From the NCBI RefSeq assembly GCF_001282725.1, contig NZ_LN876586.1, positions 459,009 through 523,008 on the forward strand: DNA of 64,000 bases, given 5' to 3'. Below the pieces are notes generated by a model, which saw only the letters and a list, made by a program, of their open reading frames with translations, ran no database searches and had not been told where the DNA came from. Both the position numbers and the translations under genes were made by a program. Below, piece by piece: positions 27,555 through 36,230 of the stretch. Every line of letters starts with the position of its first letter. Positions within the stretch are counted from its first letter, which is position 1. The DNA comes from Inediibacterium massiliense (GTDB lineage Bacteria > Bacillota > Clostridia > Peptostreptococcales > Thermotaleaceae).

Positions 27555-29156
27555 ATGTCTATAGATAAAGTACAGAAAATTTATGAATACAAAGATATAA
27601 ATAGAGAATTAATAAATTCTCAAGAATTATCAAATGAAGAAAGAATTGTTATAAAATGCAAATTTTATACATATAAAAGAACTGAAGAATATACTTATAT
27701 TCAATATTATATTTTAAGGAGTGAAAAAGAAGTTGATGATTTCCTACAAAAATACGGTTCAGCAGAGCTAAATAAAGATGACATTGGTGCTATAATAGCA
27801 TGTGATTATATAATACACTCGAATGTTGTTTCGTATTTCTTAGTTAAAAATCTAATATTTCTTGAAAGTTTAGAAGTAGAATCTAGTTTTTTAAATGATG
27901 AAGTTTATTTTTATAATTGTATATTTGATGCTATATTCTTTAAAAACAACATTATTGAAGAATATTGTGGTTTTGATTATTGTGTTTTTAAAGATTTGGT
28001 GAGGTTCGAAAAATGCAAATTTGAAGGTACTGTTGAATTTGCAAACTGTTCTTTTGAAGAAAATAATTCGTATATAGAAAATGCTGTTAAATTTTATGAA
28101 TGCGAATTTATAGATAGTATTAAGTTTATAGAATGTTATTTTAAAGTAAATACTTTTTTTACTAATAGTATTTGCAACAAAAATTTTAAAATATCAAATT
28201 CCTTATTCTATAAAAAACTTAGTTTTTGTGATTCAAATTTTTACAAAGAATGTCATTATGAAAAAATTACTTTTGAAGATATTTGCGATTTTTCAAGAAA
28301 TAAATTTAAAAGTTTTTCATATTTTAAAGATATTAGATTAAATGAAAATGCTATCCTAAATTTTATAGAATCAAATTTTTATGATTGGGTGGATCTAAAG
28401 TTTGATTGTAATGAAAAAGTTAAAGGTAAAATAATATTTTATAGAACAAATTTTCATTCAAAGTGTTATTTAGATTATGAGATGTTAGAAAAAGATAAAT
28501 TTAATGTCTTTATATTTGATCAATCTCAGGAAAAATATTTATTTTATATCAATAAGTATATTGGCACAATAAATAAGGTGAATAAATGGAGTTTATTTTA
28601 TGCAAGTCAAATATATAAAAACAATGGGAAATTGGAACCACATTTAACAACATATTATTTGTATAAGAAATTTGAACGGCTTGAAAAAAAAGAACAATTA
28701 AAAAATACCCCTTTTTCTACGAAGAAGATTCTGAAAAAAATTGATTTAATCATGAGTTCTATTATTGAAAAAACAACAAATTATTTTACAAGTTGGAAGA
28801 AAACTCTGGTATCAATATTTTTAATTATATTTTGTTCTTTCTTTATTTATGCGTTATTTCCAAATTATTTAAAGAATAATGGTGTCCCTATCACAAATAA
28901 AAATACAATATCATTAATATGCTCTTATGTTAAAAATAACCAAATAAATCTATTACTTAGCAAGTTTTTAGATATAAATACATGGTATAAAATCTCAAAT
29001 GTTTTTTATTTTTCAATTATAACCTTTACAACGATAGGATACGGTGATATATCTCCGACTTATATGATTAAACTTTTTGCTGGTATTGAAGGATTGTTGG
29101 GAGTGTTTTTTTCAGCAGCATTTTTAGTGAGTTTGTCTAAAAATTTTCTAGATTAG
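27555..29156 (+). CDS. pentapeptide-repeat protein fused to a two-helix ion channel
   Basis: 533 residues, starting 43 nt after the SAVED effector with TAGGAGAAA before ATG, so probably co-transcribed with CBASS. Residues about 110-260 are full of degenerate A(N/D)CxF-type pentapeptide repeats (FEKCKFEGTVEFANCSFEEN and similar), expected to form a right-handed beta-helix. The C-terminus has a helix near 415-435, a pore loop TFTTIGYGDIS near 490, which is a potassium-channel selectivity filter (GYGD), and a final helix. Such channels occur alone in bacteria. Here it may be an extra CBASS effector or ion-leak partner; that link rests only on position. Confidence 0.8.
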   Translation: MSIDKVQKIYEYKDINRELINSQELSNEERIVIKCKFYTYKRTEEYTYIQYYILRSEKEVDDFLQKYGSAELNKDDIGAIIACDYIIHSNVVSYFLVKNLIFLESLEVESSFLNDEVYFYNCIFDAIFFKNNIIEEYCGFDYCVFKDLVRFEKCKFEGTVEFANCSFEENNSYIENAVKFYECEFIDSIKFIECYFKVNTFFTNSICNKNFKISNSLFYKKLSFCDSNFYKECHYEKITFEDICDFSRNKFKSFSYFKDIRLNENAILNFIESNFYDWVDLKFDCNEKVKGKIIFYRTNFHSKCYLDYEMLEKDKFNVFIFDQSQEKYLFYINKYIGTINKVNKWSLFYASQIYKNNGKLEPHLTTYYLYKKFERLEKKEQLKNTPFSTKKILKKIDLIMSSIIEKTTNYFTSWKKTLVSIFLIIFCSFFIYALFPNYLKNNGVPITNKNTISLICSYVKNNQINLLLSKFLDINTWYKISNVFYFSIITFTTIGYGDISPTYMIKLFAGIEGLLGVFFSAAFLVSLSKNFLD

Positions 29157-29501
29157 AAATATGAAAGAGTTATTAATTAACTAACCTATTCATTAGCATT
29201 CTTCTTCATAAGAAGAACTTGTTAAACTATGATATTGATCACCTATAGAGTAGGGAGAATGCTTTTAAAATAAGGAATAACATTTAATATACTATAAAAT
29301 GTATTTATAAACTGAAAAATTTCCTGAATATTCATTTTGAATTTCCCTAGGGGATTTTTTTATTATCTGTTAAAAAAATTTGGGAAAATAAGGTTTTTAT
29401 TTTGCTAGAAACCCATTGATACAAAGGTAAATATTTCAAAATTCTTCTGTGAAATATGATGTTTCTTAAGAAGACACTTTTAATCAACTGGAGGGAGATA
29501 A
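29157..29501. other. intergenic region with a large terminator-like hairpin
   Basis: AGCATTCT (near 29196) pairs with AGAATGCT (near 29255) across a structured loop, followed by TTTT. This closes the CBASS/channel unit. The remainder is AT-rich and no gene is visible. Confidence 0.5.
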
Positions 29502-30908
29502 ATGGGTAAATCAAAAAAAATAAATAAAAGGGAAACAACGTCACCTACTAAAAGAATAGTAAAAAAATTTTTAAACTATGCTAATATATTTTATCTAATT
29601 GTTGGGGCGCTTGTTGGGCATTACGCAGATATAATAACAATAAATAATAATAATATGGTACGTGCTAGGGAAAATTTTATCATTGGTAATAGGTATTTAT
29701 GTGAAAGAAAAAATTATGATGATATGAAAGAAAAGAAATTTGCACTAAATAGTGCAATAAATAGTTTTGAATATACATACAAGAATGATAAATTTATAGA
29801 CGGGTTGCTGTATAAATATGCACTTTCTTTAGAGCTAAGGGGTACAAAATCAGATAAATTACTAGCTAGAAAAATTTTATTTGAGAATTATGACTATGCA
29901 GATGTGTCTGGTAAAGCGTTACTAGGAATTATTGAGTATAATAACAAAAACTTTAAATCAGCATATAAAATTTTTGAGGAATTAAAAGATCCACTGATGA
30001 TAGAGAAGGAAATTATTCATATTTATTTTCAGTGTTATATTGATACAGTGTTTATGGAATTAGATTATGATAGTGCTTTAGATAAAGTTGAGCAAGCTCT
30101 TATAATTCTTGAGAGAAGTACATACGAAAAAGATAGTTCAATCAATGAAAAGAAGATAACAATGCTGTCTGAAACAAGCAAAATCAATACAGATATATTG
30201 TTTTCAGATAAAAAGCTGATAGCAAGTAAAATTAATATTGGAAATATTATTTTTAATTATGCTTTTTTAAATAATGATGAGAAGAGAATGATAAAAGCTT
30301 TGTTGATAAGTAGTGATGGGCTTGGGACAATAGAATCTTCTCCAATTCACAAACAAAAATTTATCTATAATTTAAACTATATTATAACATGTAAAGAAAT
30401 AGACTATATTGCATATGAAAGAGAACTGAAAGAGATTTTACAAAACGTCATGTTACTTAGTGATTCAGGTAGTATAGAGAGCACAGGGGATAGTATAGAA
30501 AAAATAAAATTCATCTATAATTGTCTAAGTGATACATATAATTTAAATTGGGAGAAGTACGATGTCCATTTTAGCAATGATGTTTTTTTAGATATGAATG
30601 GAGTAAATATTAAAGATTATATAGGACTATCAAAAATATACTTGATGAATGCAGATTATAATGATGGAAAATCTTTAAAAACTTTTAGACATGAGGAACA
30701 TGTGAAAGAGTTTAATGATACTCTGACTATGAAAATTAATAAAGGTATTTATCCTAGAGAATATGATTTTAGAATAGGAGTGGTAGCTTGTAATACTGTA
30801 AACCTTAGCTCTGATCCATGTTATTATGTACCTAACTTAACTGATATAGATTTAGAAAGATATCTTCTTAAACATAAATATACTATGACAAAATTTAAAG
30901 TACAGTAG
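29502..30908 (+). CDS. membrane-anchored TPR-like hypothetical protein
   Basis: 468 residues; ATG 29502 follows TGGAGGGAGAT. A basic N-terminus (about 1-25) precedes one hydrophobic segment (about 27-45), so the rest is probably on one side of the membrane. Residues about 75-200 look like helical repeats of the TPR kind (SAINSFEYTYKNDKF, ALLGIIEYNNKNFKSAYKIF). I do not recognise the family. It is flanked by terminators and lies in the defence cargo of the element, so a role as sensor or scaffold is possible but unproven. Confidence 0.55.
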   Translation: MGKSKKINKRETTSPTKRIVKKFLNYANIFYLIVGALVGHYADIITINNNNMVRARENFIIGNRYLCERKNYDDMKEKKFALNSAINSFEYTYKNDKFIDGLLYKYALSLELRGTKSDKLLARKILFENYDYADVSGKALLGIIEYNNKNFKSAYKIFEELKDPLMIEKEIIHIYFQCYIDTVFMELDYDSALDKVEQALIILERSTYEKDSSINEKKITMLSETSKINTDILFSDKKLIASKINIGNIIFNYAFLNNDEKRMIKALLISSDGLGTIESSPIHKQKFIYNLNYIITCKEIDYIAYERELKEILQNVMLLSDSGSIESTGDSIEKIKFIYNCLSDTYNLNWEKYDVHFSNDVFLDMNGVNIKDYIGLSKIYLMNADYNDGKSLKTFRHEEHVKEFNDTLTMKINKGIYPREYDFRIGVVACNTVNLSSDPCYYVPNLTDIDLERYLLKHKYTMTKFKVQ

Positions 30909-31282
30909 TTAGTATTTTAAATAGATATAATTGAAATGTACTCTTATATAGTGCTATAGGATGTTTAATGTTATCGGGTATACAGAGTCAAAAGATCAGA
31001 TAGTTGGCTCTTTTGTTCTTATAAAAACTGTTATATGGATAGCATGATTGTCTTGAAGGAACTTCTTACAGTTCTCTAATGTACAAGGTTTAATAGTTTT
31101 TATACATTTAATAAAAAAGAGTTGAATTTTGAAGAAAATATTAATGAAAGGTATGATGGAGATAGTCGAAATGCAAATTGATGCTAAAAAATACGTATAT
31201 AGATAATTGAGTATACGATAGAAAAAGTAAGAAAGTAGAATTTATAATATAATAATTTTATAAAAATTAATGGAGGAATAAT
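30909..31282. other. intergenic region, terminator near 30989-31019
   Basis: AGAGTCAA pairs with TTGGCTCT and is followed by TTTTGTTCTT. The rest is AT-rich with no visible gene and presumably holds the promoter of the zincin gene. Confidence 0.5.
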
Positions 31283-32302
31283 ATGTTGACAGAATCAAAT
31301 AGAGAAAAGTGCATTGGAATAATTAGATCAGCAATAAAATACTGTAATGATAATTTATATAGATATAAAGGTAAGAAGATTGATATTGTTTTTGAAATTG
31401 ATGAATCGCCAATTATAGGGAATATGCCTTTTAAAGCATGCTGCAAACCTGTAGATGATGGTTATAAGATTATAATTGATGCTAAGCTTTTTGAAAGAAC
31501 ATTTGAAGTTTTAAATGCACTATTAGCTAAAGAGAATAATTCGTTTTATATGATGTTATCTGGTGAGTATGATTATAATAATGAAAAAGCAAATTTATAT
31601 CTAGATATTTTATATGAGATAGCTGTAAAATTAGTCATATTTCATGAATTAGGACACATATATAATGGGCATTTAGATTATAAAAATAGTAGAAATTATA
31701 GTGCAGAAACATCAATGTTTATGAGTTCTGAATGTAATAAGCTACCACCTATTGAGAGTCAAGTTCTAGAAATGGATGCGGATGCTTTTGCGGCAACATT
31801 AGGAATTGGTCAAATAACATTTGACAATAACATAAAAAACTTTAATAATATAATTAAAGGAATTATAAAAGATAAGAAGCATGCTCTTGTACTTTTTATA
31901 ATTGGTTCAAATATTATATTTAGTCTTCAAGGATTAGGTAGAAAGAAGAAAATTAAAGATATTAAGGGATTGAAATACTTGCCATTAAGGGCTAGACAAG
32001 ATTGTTATGTAAAATCTTCTTTAAATGCATTTACTTATTTGAATCCAAAAGAAACATTAATTTTTGGACAACAAATATTAAATATAGCTTTTTTTAGAGA
32101 GGTATTACCAAACATAGAGCAATATACCAACTTATTTTTCCGAGAAGCTTATGGTTTTTCATATGATCATTACGATATGAGTAACAATAAGAATGAACTT
32201 GGTCGAGATATTCTTAATCATTGCGATTATTTAAATGAATTTTGGTTAAAGGATATGAGAGATAAGCTGAAACCATATGCATATTTTGAACTTGCAAAAT
32301 AA
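31283..32302 (+). CDS. zincin-type metallopeptidase-like protein
   Basis: 339 residues. VIFHELGHIYNGH (about 118-130) contains the HExxH zinc motif, and LEMDADAFAATLG (about 162-174) supplies a third-ligand ExxxD/A-type motif usual in gluzincins and ImmA-like peptidases. No signal peptide, so it acts in the cytoplasm. In defence or toxin systems such peptidases often cleave a regulator or activate a partner. It is preceded by TGGAGGAATA and separated by ~360 bp from the GTPase gene downstream; whether the two work together is unknown. Confidence 0.68.
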   Translation: MLTESNREKCIGIIRSAIKYCNDNLYRYKGKKIDIVFEIDESPIIGNMPFKACCKPVDDGYKIIIDAKLFERTFEVLNALLAKENNSFYMMLSGEYDYNNEKANLYLDILYEIAVKLVIFHELGHIYNGHLDYKNSRNYSAETSMFMSSECNKLPPIESQVLEMDADAFAATLGIGQITFDNNIKNFNNIIKGIIKDKKHALVLFIIGSNIIFSLQGLGRKKKIKDIKGLKYLPLRARQDCYVKSSLNAFTYLNPKETLIFGQQILNIAFFREVLPNIEQYTNLFFREAYGFSYDHYDMSNNKNELGRDILNHCDYLNEFWLKDMRDKLKPYAYFELAK

Positions 32303-32666
32303 AACCTATTAATTAAAATTTTTTTACGTTTATAAAAAATAAAAACATATATGACAATATTCGAAAACTTAAGGGAATTGCTGGAGTTTTTTGTATATAA
32401 AAAATCATTTGATATGTGGGGGATTCTAAACAACTGTTGGTTCTGAATAAAAAATAACCTTGTTGGATGTTTGTTAACTGAGATCATGTAGTAGAGAAAA
32501 TCTACGGATCAATAATTAAATTAATAAACACTGCATTTTCATAAATAACATATGGGAAAATTTGTGAAATGTTGATGATTTATTTTTATTTGAGTGCTAT
32601 ACTAAAAGAGTATCTAAATCTTAGGTATGATATAAAATAAAATTTTTATTTTAGGAGGTACTCAAT
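32303..32666. other. intergenic region between zincin and GTPase genes
   Basis: AT-rich, no gene seen. It ends with a strong ribosome binding site (TAGGAGGTACTC) for the GTPase gene. Confidence 0.4.
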
Positions 32667-34505
32667 ATGAGTATAAAAATTTTTAGTAATACTATTGATG
32701 TAGCAGTTATTGGTTTGACTAATTCTGGAAAATCCACATTTATAACATCATTAGTTGATGTTAGTAAGTTTAATCCAGTATTAATTAAAGAGTTGTGTGA
32801 TAATAATGGTGGTTTAACTAAGGTAACAACATTTTATGAACTTACAGATTGTGTGGAGCCTGAAGTAACAGAAGTAGAATTTAATATGGCATCTATTAAA
32901 AGAGGTATTCCTGCTAAAGGTGTTGAGTGCATGAATAAAAAATTGAATAGTTCGGATTATAAGAACTTTAAAATTGCACGAGTTATTAGTGATGAGAATG
33001 GTGAGTTTGAAGAATCTTTAAAAGACAACCTTAACGAATTTGCTGATAAGATCAAAAAGGATATAAAATTTGCTATTTCTATTATTAATAATAAGAATGC
33101 AGATAAATTGCTTAGACATATTAAAATACGACTTCCTGTAACAGGTGGAATTCTTGAGATAATGAGGGAAAATTCATTTGATACAGTAGTTCTTAGAGAT
33201 ACTAGAGGATTTTTGGATACAAGTGTGAATGAACTTGAGAAGAAAACACCAACTTTAGCTGATTCTGGTCTTGATGGTATTCAAGCTTGTATATTAATGA
33301 ATGGTCAGAATTCTGTTATGCCTAATTTAGGAAGAGAAATTTATGGTGAATTTGTAAAAGCAATTTTTGAAGCAGTTCCAACATTTATTATTGAACGTAG
33401 TGCAAAATTGGCAGGTAAGTTAGAAGATATGGTAGACGATAAAATAAAAATTGACAGTGATATATATGATAATCTTGTTAAAAATCCAAGAATAGTAAAA
33501 TTAAATTTTAAAGAAATGCATAAATTTCTTGCTGGATTAGGAGTTATAGATGATGAGGGAAATGCGGCTAACCAATTGATTGCTACACATAAAAGGGAAT
33601 TGTTGTTGCCAGAAGTAACATGTTTTCCATCAAATGAAGAAATAGAGTATGATAGTGATGAATATAAGATATATAAATTTTGTACAACTGAGGTATTTAA
33701 AAGATTGTTAAGTAGTCTTAATGAGTTTAGAACTCTTTTAAATAAAATTATAACATTCTTTGACGATAAGGATAGAATTGCTACTGTACAGACTAGTTTT
33801 AGAGAATTATTCCATGATAATTTATTTTCACGTGTAATAAGTGAATATGCAGATTATCAATGTCATCAGTATCAACTAGTCAGACCTGTTACAAGTGGAT
33901 ATTCAAAGAATAGACTTTTGAATAATTTAGCAAAAGGAAGATTACTGGGAGAACGTGGAGGTATTACAACACGTTCTGGTTCTGAATATATGTATGGAGC
34001 AACTGGAGTATATGCAGCTACGAAATGGAATGCTATAAATATATTAATAACTACACTCCATAATAACGAGAACTTTGTGGAAGTAATTAAAGAACTTATC
34101 GATGAAACAGAAAATGAAAGTATTATTAATACATATATTAGTGAAATTCAACAATGCTTGAGATATGTGCTACAAAACTCATTTACAGATATATGGGCAC
34201 ATTTTAGTGGTTATCCAATTATTAAGAGATGGACAGTTAAGTCTGACATTGAAAATATGAGAAAATTATGGAATAAAGAATTAGGTGACAAATATGGAGA
34301 AGACGCAATCGATTCAGTATATTATGTTAATATTATGAAATACATGAAAAGTAGATTAGCAGATTATAACTTTAATACAGTTGATTATATTAGATTTTCA
34401 CAGTTATGGCAGGTATGTTGTAATACAATTGATAGTTTTTTTGGATGTGTTTCACAGAATCATAGTTATGTTAAATATAATCAAGAACTAGATAAGCAAA
34501 GTTAG
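32667..34505 (+). CDS. large GTPase of unknown, possibly dynamin-like, type
   Basis: 612 residues. The P-loop GLTNSGKSTF (about 17-26) and a Walker B/G3 motif LRDTRGFLD (about 176-184) identify a GTPase domain; the insert between them is long and the rest is helical, as in dynamin-like or SrfC-like proteins. I cannot assign a family. It is the last large cargo gene before the resident copy of the target gene. Large GTPases of this kind are repeatedly found in bacterial defence islands. Confidence 0.6.
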   Translation: MSIKIFSNTIDVAVIGLTNSGKSTFITSLVDVSKFNPVLIKELCDNNGGLTKVTTFYELTDCVEPEVTEVEFNMASIKRGIPAKGVECMNKKLNSSDYKNFKIARVISDENGEFEESLKDNLNEFADKIKKDIKFAISIINNKNADKLLRHIKIRLPVTGGILEIMRENSFDTVVLRDTRGFLDTSVNELEKKTPTLADSGLDGIQACILMNGQNSVMPNLGREIYGEFVKAIFEAVPTFIIERSAKLAGKLEDMVDDKIKIDSDIYDNLVKNPRIVKLNFKEMHKFLAGLGVIDDEGNAANQLIATHKRELLLPEVTCFPSNEEIEYDSDEYKIYKFCTTEVFKRLLSSLNEFRTLLNKIITFFDDKDRIATVQTSFRELFHDNLFSRVISEYADYQCHQYQLVRPVTSGYSKNRLLNNLAKGRLLGERGGITTRSGSEYMYGATGVYAATKWNAINILITTLHNNENFVEVIKELIDETENESIINTYISEIQQCLRYVLQNSFTDIWAHFSGYPIIKRWTVKSDIENMRKLWNKELGDKYGEDAIDSVYYVNIMKYMKSRLADYNFNTVDYIRFSQLWQVCCNTIDSFFGCVSQNHSYVKYNQELDKQS

Positions 34506-34554
34506 GGAACAAATTAGTAACATTAAATTCGAATTTTATTAAAAAATGGGACTC

Positions 34555-34592
34555 TTTAAAGGCTATGTTAATAATATAACATAGCCTTTAAA
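34555..34592 (+). terminator. hairpin after the GTPase gene
   Basis: TTTAAAGGCTATGTTA / TAACATAGCCTTTAAA, a 16-bp near-perfect stem without a long T run, so possibly bidirectional. Confidence 0.7.
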
Positions 34593-34912
34593 TGATATAA
34601 AATCGCTTGTGCAGGATTTGAGGTATCGCTTGTGTTAGGATAGTTGACGTAACTAAACTAGGGCAGCGTAAACCAAAATGATATCAAATATGTGCGTAAT
34701 ATGGGTGTTTGATAACTTAGACGTGCTGTCATCTAGATTCTTTAAATGTTGGAAGAATTGTTACTAAGAATAATAAAAAAGAAAGAATAATAGCATTATG
34801 ATATGTAATATACTAGCAATAGAAATTGTAAAATGTATAGGTAATGCAGGACAATATAGTCCTGTATTTTATTTTGATTAAAATCTATTGAAAATTATTT
34901 TCTAAATACTAC
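34593..34912. other. right-end non-coding cargo region
   Basis: No gene seen. Contains a tandem ATCGCTTGTG motif (near 34601 and 34626) and a small CAGGACAATATAGTCCTG hairpin near 34848 followed by T-rich sequence. Confidence 0.4.
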
Positions 34913-34970
34913 TTGAATTATTTACAAAAAGATGCTAATATATAAATACACCCCATGTGGGGAGGGGTAT
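34913..34970 (+). promoter_or_regulatory. promoter with CsoR/CstR-like operator inside the transposon
   Basis: TTGAAT (34913-34918), 17-bp spacer, TAATAT (34936-34941), then ATACACCCC-ATGT-GGGGAGGGGTAT. The arrangement equals that upstream of the disrupted host operon at 13.4 kb, so the carried gene brings the same type of control with it. Confidence 0.6.
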
Positions 34971-34998
34971 TGAAAAGTATTTCGGAAGGAGGAAAATT

Positions 34999-35472
34999 AT
35001 GAAACATAAAAGCCATTTAAATTGGAGTTGGATTATAATTGTAGCTTTCTTTGTATTGTCTGTAGTTAATATTTGGTTTGGATTATTTGGATTTGTATGC
35101 ATGGGCATGCCAATATACCATGCTTTAAGAGGAAGAGGTAAAGTACATTGTTCTAAATATTGCCCTAGAGGTTCTTTTTTAGGAAAATTTCTTCCTTATA
35201 TATCTTTAAACAAGACATTGCCTAAATTCATGAGAACAAAACAATTTAAAAATTTTTTACTAATACTAATGATAACTATGTTTTCAATATCACTATATCA
35301 TTCTCAATTAGTTCCAATAAAAGTTGCAAAAGCTGTATTTAGATTGATGTTTTCATCATTTATGGTGGGAACAATCATGGGGGTGATTTTTAGATCTCGC
35401 AGTTGGTGCCAAGTTTGCCCGATGGGTCACGCTACGTTTTTAATAAAAAATGTTAAAGATAAAAATAAATAG
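34999..35472 (+). CDS. membrane 4Fe-4S protein, intact copy carried by the transposon
   Basis: 157 residues from ATG 34999, which follows GGAAGGAGG; the upstream in-frame GTG lies in the operator. It aligns end to end with the interrupted host protein, with about 20 differences in the first 139 residues (roughly 85% identical by eye), and keeps both cysteine motifs, CSKYCPRGSFLG and CQVCPMGHATFL. The protein has several hydrophobic helices and likely binds 4Fe-4S clusters at the membrane. It lies ~65 bp inside the right end of the element, so it supplies the function destroyed by insertion. Confidence 0.88.
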   Translation: MKHKSHLNWSWIIIVAFFVLSVVNIWFGLFGFVCMGMPIYHALRGRGKVHCSKYCPRGSFLGKFLPYISLNKTLPKFMRTKQFKNFLLILMITMFSISLYHSQLVPIKVAKAVFRLMFSSFMVGTIMGVIFRSRSWCQVCPMGHATFLIKNVKDKNK

Positions 35473-35519
35473 AGTACAAAGGTTGAAAAATCAAAGAAAT
35501 TTATTTATGATTATAGTAA

Positions 35520-35531
35520 AAACTATAGATA
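35520..35531 (-). other. right-end recombinase site of the transposon
   Basis: AAACTATAGATA, the reverse complement of TATCTATAGTTT at the left end, directly inside the right break. Confidence 0.65.
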
Positions 35532-35538
35532 CTGGGCT

Positions 35539-35607
35539 TGTCCTATGGGCCATGCAACGGGCTTGATTAAAGAAAAACAAGATGGAAAAAATAAGAAGTC
35601 GCTATAA
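35539..35607 (+). pseudogene. 3' remnant of the disrupted membrane 4Fe-4S protein gene
   Basis: The frame reads CPMGHATGLIKEKQDGKNKKS-L-stop, the natural continuation of the 5' part that stops after CQV near 14202. The glutaredoxin gene of the host operon follows 70 bp later. Confidence 0.85.
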
Positions 35608-35677
35608 ATTTGTGTTAAAATTATATTTAAGGGTAAATAATAATTAGAGTGAAAAAGATAAAAAGGAGGAATTTTTA

Positions 35678-35908
35678 ATGGATAAAAATGTAGTAGTTTT
35701 TTCAAGCAATACTTGCGTGTATTGTCATGAGGCAAAAAAATATTTAGATTCTATAGGAGTACAATATACAGAAAAAAATGTATCTACAGATATGGCAGCT
35801 AGAAAAGAATTGATGAAAAAAGGATTTATGGGTGTACCAGTTATTATGGTGGAAGATGAAGCCATCCAAGGATTTGATAAAGACAGAATAGATGAATTAT
35901 TAAAATAA
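35678..35908 (+). CDS. glutaredoxin-family protein
   Basis: 76 residues with the redox motif NTCVYCHEAK (Cys about 12 and 15), the cis-proline GVPVIMV and a C-terminal helix GFDKDRIDELL, as in NrdH/glutaredoxin-like proteins of anaerobes. Before the transposon arrived it would have followed the membrane 4Fe-4S gene in the operon with the HesB-like selenoprotein, so a shared role in sulfur, persulfide or cluster redox chemistry is likely. It has its own AAAAGGAGG. Its terminator is duplicated around element E. Confidence 0.88.
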   Translation: MDKNVVVFSSNTCVYCHEAKKYLDSIGVQYTEKNVSTDMAARKELMKKGFMGVPVIMVEDEAIQGFDKDRIDELLK

Positions 35909-35914
35909 ATAAAA

Positions 35915-36172
35915 AGTTCCTAGATGAAAATCTAGGAACTTTTTGTTTAGACAAAGTCATAGAAAACGTCACTAATTTTTAAATTTAGAAAATATGTAGA
36001 AACGATCGAAAATAGCATTACAAACTCGCAACGCTCAAACAGTGTAATGCTAATGATTTTCTCACTTATTCTATATTTTCATAAATTCTCAATAAATGTT
36101 CCTTATTTTTATGACTTTGCTAAAATATAATCTGGAGTTCCTAGATGAAGATCTAGGAACTTTTTGTTTAGA
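35915..36172 (+). repeat. palindromic repeat element E with 37-bp duplicated terminator
   Basis: The body, about 35952-36135 (184 bp), has the family core. It is bracketed by two 37-bp direct repeats (35915-35951 and 36136-36172) that differ at one base. Each contains the whole glutaredoxin terminator (AGTTCCTAGAT / ATCTAGGAACT plus TTTTTG and six more bases). This is the clearest case of target duplication in the window. Confidence 0.88.
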
Positions 36173-36230
36173 ATAATAAAAAAATGTTAACAATGATAAA
36201 AGGACTTTGCATAGAAAGGATAGGAGAGTT

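Larger units (their letters stand above)
14203..35537 (+). mobile_element. Tn554-like tyrosine-recombinase transposon carrying defence genes
   Basis: About 21.3 kb. The boundaries are inferred from the split host gene: its 5' part ends near 14202 and its 3' part resumes near 35537. Inside the boundaries lie inverted copies of TATCTATAGTTT (14205-14216 and 35520-35531). The left end carries three tyrosine recombinases in a row and a small TnpC-like protein, as in Tn554 but with one more recombinase. The cargo is a GHKL ATPase, a CBASS operon, an ion channel, a TPR-like protein, a zincin, a GTPase, and an intact copy of the target gene. No target duplication is expected for this mechanism and none is seen. 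Confidence 0.85.

Noticed and set aside
34999-35472. Transposon-borne gene copy as a product of duplication at insertion
   Set aside because: It differs from the host copy at about 20 of 139 residues and at many silent positions, so it was carried in from elsewhere.
6831-36135. CRISPR array made of the repeated elements
   Set aside because: The copies are far apart, ~200 bp long, palindromic and not separated by uniform spacers. No cas genes are present.
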